From: Mycobacterium sp. 3519A
GTDB lineage: Bacteria > Actinomycetota > Actinomycetes > Mycobacteriales > Mycobacteriaceae
Assembly: GCF_900240945.1 (NCBI RefSeq)
Contig: NZ_OESG01000014.1
Coordinates: 988,923 to 1,052,922 of the forward strand
Length of the DNA stretch: 64,000 bases
Reading direction: 5' to 3'
Position numbers and translations under genes: made by a program. Below, piece after piece: positions 49,001 through 61,000 of the stretch. Under the pieces are notes generated by a model, which was given only the letters and a program-made list of their open reading frames with translations, was not told where the DNA came from and ran no database searches. How positions within the stretch are numbered: the first letter of the stretch is position 1; each line of letters opens with the position of its first letter.

Positions 49001-52000
49001 GCGATGGCGCGGACTTCACGCCGGGCCGTGTGGAGACGGCGCCACGCACATCTGAACCCGCCACCAGCCGGCAAGCCAGGGACAACGCCGATTCGGGCAC
49101 ACCGGCCCCGGTGAGGCAGGACCCGCTCGGCTCGCCACAGCGCAGAAGCCCAGACGAGCAGCCCATCGTCGCCGACCGCGGCGAACCCGACACGGCGGCG
49201 GCAGCGGTTGATCCCGTCGAAGAGTCGCCCGCCCACGCCGACAACCGGGGTGTTGCCGAAGGCCTCGCATCGACGTCGGGTTCGGATCCTGCCGTGTCCG
49301 TCGCGCAGGATCTGCCCCGAACCGAGCACACCGTGGACCAGATCAGAACGTGGCTGGCCGACATCAACGGTGTTTTCGGCGCGGACCCCGAGCCCGATCA
49401 TCTTGCAGCTCGTGCCGTCAATTGCGGGCAAACGTCATTGGCGGTCTTCGATCGACTGGACGACCGCCCGAGTTTCGCTCGTGCGGGACTGGATTCGATG
49501 AGCGCGGCGCAGTTGGGCCAAGCGGTGGGTATGGCCCGGGCGAGTCTGTCACCACGAGCCATCGAGCAGCTGGTGCGCGGACAGGGCCCTGGGGCGCACA
49601 CGGTGGTGGCTGCCGTGCTCACCGGCGGTGACGATCACTCACCGAGGGTCGGCCACAGCTTCAACATGATGTTCGACGGAGTCCGGTTGTGGGCCCTCGA
49701 CGGCCAGACAGGGTACGTCGGGCCGTGGCGCTCAGAGCGGCCTGCCGAACATCTCGGCCCACGGTTCGACGTCGATGGCGTCGACTGGCAGGTGTACGCC
49801 CCGACACCGCTGCTGTCGGCCAACGAAGTGGCGGCCGTCGCCGACGATGTGCCCTTGGCTGCCAGTCATAACCTCGTACCGATGCCTCCGTCCTCGGAGC
49901 CCGTCACCGAAGACATCCCAAGGGAGAGCACCTCGTTCGGCTTCGAAGAGGCGAACCGCACTACTGAGTCGGTCACGCCAGCTGTGGTCGAGGGTGAGCC
50001 TCACCGCGACATCGTCGAAGACCAGGCTCTCACCGGCGTCCACGCCGACGAGGCCACACACCTGCACGGTTTGCAATTCGATATCGCGCCCATCCCAGCC
50101 ATTACCGTCACCGCATCAGACGAGCGCCCACCGCACGTGCGGTCAGACGTTGTCACAACAGTCGACCCGACCGCCGTAGGAGCGGCACTCGGCCACGGCC
50201 GTCTCCAGCTAGATGAGCAGGCGTCGCACGTGGGGCTTGTTCGCGGCGAGCGAGACGACGTTTTCGACCCCGTTACTTCGGTGGATTTGAGGTCAGATGC
50301 CACACCGCATCCCGACGATCAAATCCCAGCCGCGGAAGAGCATTCGCCGTCCGGACGTGTCGAGCACCGTCCGCGACAGGGAACAGAAGGCGTCGACGAT
50401 GCCCGCCAATCGCATCTCGATCCCCAGAGTGATCGAGCCGACCCGATCCTGCTCCGCGAACGGTTGGAAGACCGCTTGGCCGCGGTCATCCCGCCAGGCC
50501 GAGCAAGTGCGTTGGACTGCGTGGTACGTCTGGACATGCTTCGCGGGGCGTTGTACGGGGCAGCGGACACACATGATGGCCCGTGGCTGCTCGGGGCGGG
50601 GGGAGCAGTTGTGCGTGACGATTTTTCTCTGGGTGGCCGACGCGAGCAGGACGCTCTCGCAGCGGCTCTCGGGGGCGCTTGGCAGCCGGTACACCACAGC
50701 TTCGTCACGGTTACCAAAAAACTCAGAGACCTCGGCGACGGATCGACTGCGTTCATCTTGACGTCGCCAGGCACTGACGCGCGACGGCGCCACGCTCTGG
50801 CGCTGCGCAACGAGGAAGGTGCGCTCTTCTGGATCGAGACGCAGAACGACCGGGGCGAGAGAGTGCGTCCTCAGCACGAGGTCCCACTGCTGCATACCAC
50901 CGATGCCCGGGTTATCGTCACCGACCACACAGGGGTGTCGGTTGCGTTGGACGACAACATGGCGGCGCCGAGTAGCGGGATCAACGCAGTGCTGGACCCA
51001 GCGCGCAGACTTCGCTATGAGCGCGGCGGTCTCGAGATCGAAACCGGCTTCGTAATCGAGGATCTCGCACCTTTGACCGCAGCGGAAGTCGGTAACCGCC
51101 CTATTGTCACGGGTCCGCATTTCAAGCTTGTCCTCGACCGCGCCGTGGTCGCCGGCGAACGACGTTCCATCTTGGAATTGGTTTCAGTTCCCGCTGCGAT
51201 GCGTGTCACCGAGACAGTCAGCACACCGGCCGGTTCCCGACCCAGAACAGTCGCGATCGATGAGGTCTTCGGCGACTTGAAATGGGCTCTGCGACAACTG
51301 GAAGAGGCGCACGACGGGGCCACACTCGACGAGATATTCTCCCCATCCGCAGAGTCCAAGCAGTTGACGGTCAACCCCAACTTCGCGCATTGGAAGGTGT
51401 CCAACCTCAGCCCCCGCCTGAGGAGCACCCACTACACGGCAGGTGTGCCGATGGCCGGGATGTATGAATTCTTGCAGTTCGTCGCAAAGCGTTCGTGGCT
51501 TCCCGCCGCGTCCCCAGCCTTGCGTCATCTGCGAAGCGCCCTGCGTTTTGGTGATCAGGTGACCGCGGCCTATGCCGGCCTGCCCGAATCCACGATCGAC
51601 GGGATCGCGCGCCACGACCTCGAAATCGCGCAGCTGCGCGGGTTCTCGGCTGCCGTTTACACCCAGCTAGCCGCTTTCCTGAACTTCTACGCCGTCAGAC
51701 CATCAGGGCAGTTGTCGAAGAATTTCACCGTGATCGCCTTACGCACCTCACTCGCGGGCCTGAATGGATCACTTGCCCGCGCGGCAATCAAGTGGCTCCA
51801 TGAGCGATCCGATGTCGTCGAGGAGCTGATGACGACACGGTTCACCGAAGACAACCCCCACATAGCAGCGGCGGCGTCCGCCAAATTCGCAACCCTGCTC
51901 GACGTGGCCGACGCCGGAAAGTACAACGCACGCGATTACCTGCATACCGCCATCAAGCTCGATCCGCGCGTCTTCGTGACCCAGTTCACGGCGCTTGGAA

Positions 52001-55000
52001 TAGGGACCGATTTCATCACAATGGACGGTGATCTCGCCGTAGCCGAGTTACGCGGCCACGGCAAGAAAAACACGCCGACAATGGACGACATAGAAGGTTA
52101 TTACGCCGAGATCACAGACACTGTCCGCGAAATCGACACAGACCTGGAGCGCAGGAAAGATCTGTACGGACAGCGAAGTGGATTGGTCGATGAACGCCTG
52201 CGCCTGACGTTCTGGACCGACTTCGACACGGTCAGTGAAGTCCACACCGCCCTACTCACCGGATACGCCTCCTATGTCGGCGAACAGGCAGCTCGTCATC
52301 TCGCAGGTGGCGGCCGCGGCATCGTGGTACACAGCCGAGGTTCCGCTGGATACGGCTCGCAGGATTCGCCGTTGGGGGCCGTCGCGGACCGCACCCGCGA
52401 AGCTCTTTCCGTCGTGCAGCGCGAAACGAGTCGACAACTCCGCGAACGCGGCTTGCCCGAGGATGCAGTGACCTTCGCCGATCCCGAGCCCAACGATGAT
52501 GCGCATCGGCATGACGACGTCGACGCCACCCACCAGGTTGGTGCGGAGACTGTGGCGCTGCCTGAATCGCGGGACGAAAACTGGGGGCCACAGCCCGCAG
52601 TCGAGATGTGGATCGATCGAATCGCTTCACTTCAGGCCGCTACGGTCGCCGCTCCATCGCCGGAAAATGCGCTGGGGCACCGAGTCGGCCCGGGCAGGCG
52701 GCTGGCACGGGCAGTGCGTCGGCGGTGGGCGTTAGCACGGACCCGGTTCGGTGCCGCGGAGCTCGAACCAGTCGGGAACGTGTTGCCCAGCGCACACAAT
52801 GCGGACTCTCTGGCGGCCCGATACCCGTGGCTATCCGAGGTCAACCCGCATCGGAATTCTGTTGCCGCGGCGACCAATTGCGTCATTTGTGCGATTTCAT
52901 TCGTCATCTCCGAGCGTGAAGGACGGTCTTTCGAGGCGCCACACACCGAGCAGCTTCCGGGGTTGCATCTCCTGAACTTTCATCGTCAGTCGTTGGGTCT
53001 GGGCGAAGACGAGCACCGAGTGTGGCTGATTCCGGACTTCGAGTCCGCAGGGCGGGCAATGACTGCTGCCGGCCCCGGAGCGATGGCGATGATCGCGATC
53101 GGCCGGCTAGGCGATGAGGACGCTGAGGACGTGGCGCTGAGCCACGTCTATGTCGTGGTTGTTGATGAGCACGGGGTCAGCTTTTTAGACCCGCAACGAG
53201 GCGCGCTGGCGGTTGACCCGATCGATGCGAGCGCTCTGGCGATGCTGCCCTTGACCGCGAACATCACCATGCCTCCGAGCGCGCAGTTGCTCAGCATCGA
53301 CGATGTCCTAGAGGGCGAGATTGCCGACCATGACGACGCGGCGACGAAACCCCGATTCCGCACCGACCGGACCTGGAACGTGGCGCGTGCCGGGATCACC
53401 CGCGATGGCGCGGACTTCACGCCGGGCCGTGTGGAGACGGCGCCACGCACATCCGAACCCGCCACCAGCCGGCAAGCCAGGGACAACGCCGATCCGGGCA
53501 CACCAGCGTCGGTGAGGCAGGACCCGCTCGGCTCGCCACAGCGCATAAGCCCAGACGAGCAGCCCATCGTCGCCGACCGCGGCGAACCCGACACGGCGGC
53601 GGCAGCGGTTGATCCCGTCGAAGAGTCGCCCGCCCACGCCGACAACCGGGGTGTTGCCGAAGGCCTCGCATCGACGTCGGGTTCGGATCCTGCCGTGTCC
53701 GTCGCGCAGGATCTGCCCCGAACCGAGCACACCGTGGACCAGATCAGAACGTGGCTGGCCGACATCAACGGTGTTTTCGGCGCGGACCCCGAGCCCGATC
53801 ATCTTGCAGCTCGTGCCATCAATTGCGGGCAAACGTCATTGGCGGTCTTCGATCGACTGGACGACCGCCCGAGTTTCGCTCGTGCGGGACTGGATTCGAT
53901 GAGCGCGGCGCAGTTGGGCCAAGCGGTGGGTATGGCCCGGGCGAGTCTGTCACCACGAGCCATCGAGCAGCTGGTGCGCGGACAGGGCCCTGGGGCGCAC
54001 ACGGTGGTGGCTGCCGTGCTCACCGGCGGTGACGATCACTCACCGAGGGTCGGCCACAGCTTCAACATGATGTTCGACGGAGTCCGGTTGTGGGCCCTCG
54101 ACGGCCAGACAGGGTACGTCGGGCCGTGGCGCTCAGAGCGGCCTGCCGAACATCTCGGCCCACGGTTCGACGTCGATGGCGTCGACTGGCAGGTGTACGC
54201 CCCGACACCGCTGCTGTCGGCCAACGAAGTGGCGGCCGTCGCCGACGATGTGCCCTTGGCTGCCAGCTCCAAGCCGTCACCCCTGATGCCTCTGTCGCGC
54301 AGCGATGCCGGTCAGTATCGGCGCCCGCCCGACACGGAGAGCCTCACCAACGAGGCCGTGGAAGGTAGCAGTCCGTTCACATTCGCCGAGAAACGGCACG
54401 ATCTGGCCGATAGCCATCGACGGCAAGTCGAGGATTTGGCCAAGCATCTTCGAGCCCTGGTGCATGCTGGGCACCCGATCACGATGACCATCGAGGGCGG
54501 AGGCCGCCGTGCTCACAGTATTGCGGGCCTGAGAAGGGCCAACGCGGTGCGACAGGCTCTGCGTGCGGCACTCGATGACTTCATCGATGACCAGATCGAC
54601 TATGCGGTACTCAACCGCCGAAACGGGACAAGCGCCTCACCGTTCTCCAACCGCGCCGAAGGCACCCGCGACGTCTACGTGTGGTACAGGGTGGCGCCGG
54701 TGCCATCGGCGGCGGCGGCGCGTCGGCATGCCTACGCGGTGGTCAGCCCACAGTTCACCGACGTCGTGGTGCGGCGTGACTTGTCGGCGCGTGAACTGGC
54801 AGATGAGAGGTTCGGCTTTCTCACCGACATTGCCCGCGACGAGGACGGCACCCTAGCCGATCGCGCGGTTGACCGCCTGCTGACGACCCTGCGGGAAGAG
54901 TTTGCCGGCAACGCGCGCCAAGCCTTCCTCACCGCTGGAGTGCAGCTCCAGGACGGTCTGACGGTCGAGGACTTCAAGGCCCGCTATGACCGGGCTCCGC

Positions 55001-58000
55001 AGCGCTATCGAGCCGCTTACCCCGAATTGCTGTCCTACCGCGCAACAGGCAAGCCCGACAACGATGCGGGGGCGGGTGACTGGCAACGCGAAGCCACAGA
55101 GGACGTCGCCGGAGTGCGGGTCAAGTTCGCGTTCTCAGCCAACGATCCGTTGGCTATTCCTCGTAAAAACCTCGTCACACAGGCCGTCACGATGCTGCGC
55201 GACGGCGGATACCGGCTTCCCAGCCAGCTGCAGGTCTTGCTCTGGCCGTACACGCGTCGGCTCCTCGTCGCTCCCACGACAGACGAGTTCGGACAAGCCG
55301 CGCTCACGATCACCGCCAACAGCATCAATGGCGACTTCGCCAAAGGCAAGATTGGGTCATTCGCCGCCCCGGGAACGCTCGTCTTCTCTTCATTGATCCT
55401 GTCTCCGTATCCGTTCGGCCCTAGTACTCAGTCGGACTCCAGCGTGGTCTCGATGATGGAGCAACCCGGTCTCGGGGTGGTGCTCGGCGAGCTGCTCCAG
55501 TGGGCGCATTTTCATCGTTCGCGAAAAACGTACGCAGACCTGCTTTTCACAGAGTTCACGGATGAAGTCAGGCCGACAGTGCGACAAGTCAGTCGCGATG
55601 CCGTGATCAATCCGCACAAGTTCGTCGTCGAATATCGTCTAGGCCGACTGCTGGGCCGTACCATGGACGACCCAGCAGTGACCGCCCAGCTCGACGAACT
55701 GGACAAGCGCCTCGGCGGAGCATCCGGCCGGAGATCGATCGCAGCACCGGAGCCCAACATCACCGAGCTCGCCCATATGATCAGGCGGTACCCGGTGACG
55801 CGGAACGTCAGCGACGACGAAGTGAAGCAGATCGCCGATAGCCTTACGCCTTTCGATCGGTGGCGAGATCGCCGGCATCAGGTGAGGTTGATCGCGACCC
55901 GGCTGACAGCTCGCCGGGAACTGTCACCGACATCAGCGCCGCGGACCGACAGCATCGAGCAACCCGTCGCTGTCCCAGGAGTTCACCGCGGCCCTCGCGT
56001 CACCCCCGTGATCGACGCGCCCGCCGGCCCGTTGCCCGATGCCGTCCGCCACAAGCATGCAGCCGCGGATGAGCGTTTGGCACGGCATTCGGCTTCCGCA
56101 CAACTCGATGAGCACGGCCAGGGTACGTCGGTCACGCTCGGCCCTGACCATCAGCCAGCGACGGGTGCCCACGAAGTACCCGCTGATCGCCAACACGAGC
56201 CGGCGGGCGGTGTCGACCGACGCCCGTTGCCTCTTCCGCCGTCCGATAGGCCGGTGCTGGCCGCCATACCGCACACCAGTGCCGGTATCGAGGATATCGG
56301 TGGGTGGCTCGGTGAAATCAACCGCGACGCCCGCGATGCCGAGGACGGAGCCGGCCTGATCAATTGTGGCCCTGCGACATTGGCGGTTTTCCGACGGTTG
56401 GTGGGTTCGGCCGATGCCGAGCGGGCGGGGCGCGAACAACTGAGTCCTGACGAGGTTGGCCTGGCCACCGGGCTGCCTTTGGTGCCCAACACCCCTGACG
56501 GCATCGCCGACTACCTGATCAGTCAAGGTTCGGGCGCACACACTGTGGTGGCGATCCGCTTCCAGGACGGCCACGCTCACACGTTCAACGCCGTCTACGA
56601 CGGCAATGTCGTGTATGCCGTTGACGGGCAGCACAACACCATCGATGTGTGGCCGCCACGGTTGGACCGCGCGGACAATCGTGTGCAGGCGTGGTTTGTC
56701 GGTACCGCGTTTCACGGCGACGGGTCGGTTTTCGCCACACCCAATGCGGCCAATGTTCCGACGGCACAAACCGTTTCCCGCCCGGATCCCTCGACGCTGA
56801 CCGGGAGCACGGGTTCGTCGCGAGATATCGCGGCTGCGCGCCAGCAATCAGCATCGGTGTCATACCCGCCACGAACCGTCTTGCACGGGCTACCCCCGGA
56901 AGGTCCGACTTCGGCCGACCCTGCGGTGCAGCAACCGTCCGATCCGGGTCACATCGCATCCACGGCCGTGACACCTGAGCTAGCGGACTGGCCGTTGACC
57001 ATCCCAGTCTCCGACGCCGAGGACCGGTCTTCTGGGGGCTTGTGGGCCAACGCAAATATTTTGTTCGAGAAAGCCAACGTCACAGTGGACAAGGTCGCCG
57101 GCCTCAAACCGGTGACGGCCTACGAACGCATCGACTACGACATCTCCGGCCGGGTGGAACGCGCGAAGCTACCGGCGCAATCGGCATATGACGATCCCTC
57201 GATGCGCCACCTCACGGGTTTTGACCGTCGCGGCGACGGTCGGCTCAGCGACGCGGCGGTGCTGGACTACTTGAATGTCCGTAGGGCCGAGTTGAACAGG
57301 GTATTGGCCCAAGCTCGCGCCGACGCCGGAGTGTTCGTCGAGGGTATCGATGACGCGGCGCTGCGACAGCTGCTGGAACGCGATCCCGACCGCGCCGACG
57401 AGTTCCCGGAGCTTCAGACCTACTTGAGCCGACCCGAACGGATCGAATCCGCCGACCGAAACCCGCAGCTGCCATGGAACATCGAGGAGCGCGAGCTCTC
57501 CGGAGTGACAGTGCGGTTCCACTCGATGCCCGGCGATGACACCGCGCCTGCACGGGCCGTGCTCGTCGAGGACGCGCTACATCTTCTGCAGAGCGCCGGG
57601 TACCGCCTGCCCGAGCGCCTCAACGTCCACGTCTTGCGTTACCACCGCGCCTTGACCGTCGAATACAACGACGACGGGTCGGCACTGAGGACTGAGGCGA
57701 TGGGAGTAGTCACCAGCTGGGCCGGCGTGGACTTCCACCCTCCGCACGATCTCGTGATGACCGCAGCGGCGATGCGGCGCCCACCGGTGCAACCGACTGC
57801 CTGGAAGTCACCCGACACCCGCATACGGGTCGACGTCGATCTGTGGGGCTTGGCCGCCACCGTGCACGAGCTGATGAGCTGGCTGTACTTCCAGCAGCGG
57901 CCACGCACGTTTGCCGACCTGGAGAGTGCGCAGTTCGTCGACGCCGCCGATCGAGAAGCCGCAGGCACGGTCAGCGAGTTCGCTGCGCAGGACCCGGCGA

Positions 58001-61000
58001 AGTTCGTGGCGGAGTACGCCACGGCGCAGCTCATGGAGCGCCATTTCTCCGCGGCCACGACTAAGCAGCTCGATCGGCTCTACCAGGCGCTGGGCGGACC
58101 ACCCACCGGTCGGGCCACGTCGGTGGGAGTAAGCCGGACGCGATCCCATGACAACGTGGGGGTCGCCGAGCTCACCGAAGCGCAACGGCAGGTGACGGCA
58201 CTCATCGGGCGGCAGGGTCAGCCGGGCGAGGTCAGGGTGCCGCAGCCGGTGCTGGAGACCCTGGATCGACTGCAGCGCGGCGTCCCCGGCGACGGCCGCC
58301 AGGTCGGGCGTCTACTGGCCGGCGTCGAAGAACTCACCGGTCGACCAGTGGTCGTGCCGCAAGGACAGCGCCTGCTGTTCCGCCCGTCGACGACAGAAGA
58401 CAACACCCCGACGCAGGCCTGGGGTTGGAGATGGTTTGACACGGTGACTGCGTCGGAACCGACGGGCTACGAAGGGGTAGCACCCGACCTGGAGGACACC
58501 GTCCAGCGGCTAGCGGTATCCGAGCGCGAACGTCCGCCGCGCCATCTCGCCGCATTCACCCGTCGCCGCGACGGTCGGCTCCCTGATGAGGCGGTACTCG
58601 CTTACCTGCACGACGAGCAGGCTCTCTTGCATCGCCTACTGGCCGACGTGCGGTCCAAGGGCAGGGTGGCGGCCGCCGGAATCGGGGACGCGACGATTCG
58701 CGAAGGGCTCACCTCGACCACGCGACGCAGTTACCCCGAGCTGGAAACCTATCTGAGCCGGGCCGACCTGCAGGCCACCGTGGATCACAATCCTCAGCTG
58801 CCGTGGCACGTCGACGTTCAGGCGCTGTCCGGCGTCGAGGTCCACATCTATTCAATGCCGGGCGATGACACCGCGGGTCCGCGCCAACGCCTCGTCGAGC
58901 GCGCCTTGGGCACGCTGCGCCAAAGCGGATACGTCCTACCTGAGCGCCTCAATGTGCACTTGCCGCGCTATCACAGGGTGCTCGACATCGGCGTCGGCCG
59001 GGGCGGGGAACTCGAGGTCAGACCCACCAGCGTCACTGATGTGGTTGACCACAGCAGCATGGGCGGCTTCTTCGCACCGAACGACTTGGTCCTGACCTCG
59101 TTGACCGGCGCGCGGGACCTGACCGGCTACGCCACGGCGTCACTGCTGGAGGACTCGGGTTTCGCCGCTACGCTGCACGAGTTGCTGCACTGGTTGCACT
59201 ATCAAGGCCGGCCCCGCACGTTCACCGATCTTGACCGGACGGCTCTGCAGCCACCCCAGCAGTCCGTGACGCGGGCGCTGGGCGGCGACCCCATCGTCAA
59301 CCCGGTCCTTTTCGTCGCCGAATACGGTCTGAGCCGGCTGCTGCAGCGACCATTCGCCCCCGAATCCGCGCAGGCGCTCGAGCAACTCCACCACCAGCTG
59401 GGTGGAGCGATCCCCCGACCGACGGCATCCGCACCTGCGGCGACGCTGACCGTTACACAGTTCAACGATTTGACCGAAAGGGTTCACCGTACGCGGGGCT
59501 GGGCATCGGCAAGCCCGCAGCAGATTCAAATGGCTTACGACCAGATGGCGCTGTTCGACCAGCTGCGCGAACCGCAGGCGCGCGCCGATGTGCTCACGTC
59601 GTTACTCAGTGAACAGCTGATCAGGCTTTTCGATGCGGTGCACAACCATCCGGGGCTTCAATCGCTGACGTTTGACGAGGTCGCCGAGGCGTGGGCGGCG
59701 CTACCTGCGCCGACGCAGGGCTCGGCCGACACCTTTGAGAGCCTCGAGCAGCGCCTCATCGATGCGCTCGCCTCCCGACCTCCTGCCGCAGCGGTGGCCG
59801 ACTGGTCCGCCACCCAGCGCGCGGAGCTGCTGACCCTGGTGCGGGCGCAACCCGGGCTGGGCGACGTCACACGCGACGAGGTCCTCGATGCCGACAGTAG
59901 GCTCGCCCCTCCCGTGCGCCGGACGATCCTGACCGCGCGAGCTCAGCCGTTGATCGCCACCCTGCGCCGGTGGGCGCCTGCCGGACGCGTGGCCGACTGG
60001 CCGGCCGATCGGCGCGCCGAGCTGCTGGCCATGGTCCGTGCGGAGCCCGGTTTGGGCGACGTCACCGAGCACGAACTGATCGACGTCGATGCGGGGCTGC
60101 CCGTCGCAGGTCGTCGGGTTCCCCTCTCGGCGCGCGCGCAGCCGTTGATCGCCACCATTCGCGGGGAAGCGTTGGGCGAATGGAGCGCCCTGGCGCTGCG
60201 CGATCCCGCTAGCAGCGCGTCGATCGAAGCTACGGTGGGCGCCGAGCTGCGGGGCACATACCCCGACGTCGAGGAACTTGGCGACCTCATCAGAGTGGCC
60301 TACGGCCGCCTCGTCCGAGCCGGCATCGGCGAATCAGAAACGTTGCCGGCGGATCTCATCCGCCATCTCGACAGCAGCGACGCACCGTCGGGACAACAAG
60401 ACCTCGCGCTCCGTCAGTCCGTCGTCGACACAGCCCGGGCACACAGTCGGGTCTCGGACACGGCAACTCGTCCGGACCAGCCGTCATCTCGTCCCGAACG
60501 GTCGGTGCAATCGGTGACGGATGCGTGGGACCGGTTGAGGACTGCAAATCCTGGCCTGGCACGGGATGTGGTGTCCGTTGTCGGCGCGCGGTTGCGAAGA
60601 GCCGGTGTCGAGAAGGGGCCCGTCGAGGAGGTGATCGCGCGGGCATATGGGGAGCTCGAGCAACGGGATGATTCACGGACGACTGATGCGCACGGCGAGG
60701 AACTCTCGGGTGCGCTGTTCACGCTGATCGCTTACGGGCTGGACCGGGTGCGGATGCGGGGTGGCGCGCCCCGCGGTAGCGCGGAAGATGCGCCGAGTCG
60801 TTCGGGTACGGCGTCGGGATCTCAGTCTCGACAGCCGGCTACCGACCGCGACCCTGTGGCAGTTGCCGAAGGGCTGGAGCCCGTCGAGGTTCCCGCCAAT
60901 GGGTGGTGCCTGCTGTATTCGGTGTTGGGAAGTACCCCGCGACACTTGTGGCCGGCTCAGATCGTGGAGGCCATACCCCGACACCGACACCGTGGAGAGT

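Noticed and set aside
37528..54266. CRISPR array or satellite as explanation of the internal repeats
   Set aside because: The repeats are two-copy, several hundred bases long, and entirely coding, with no short regularly spaced units.
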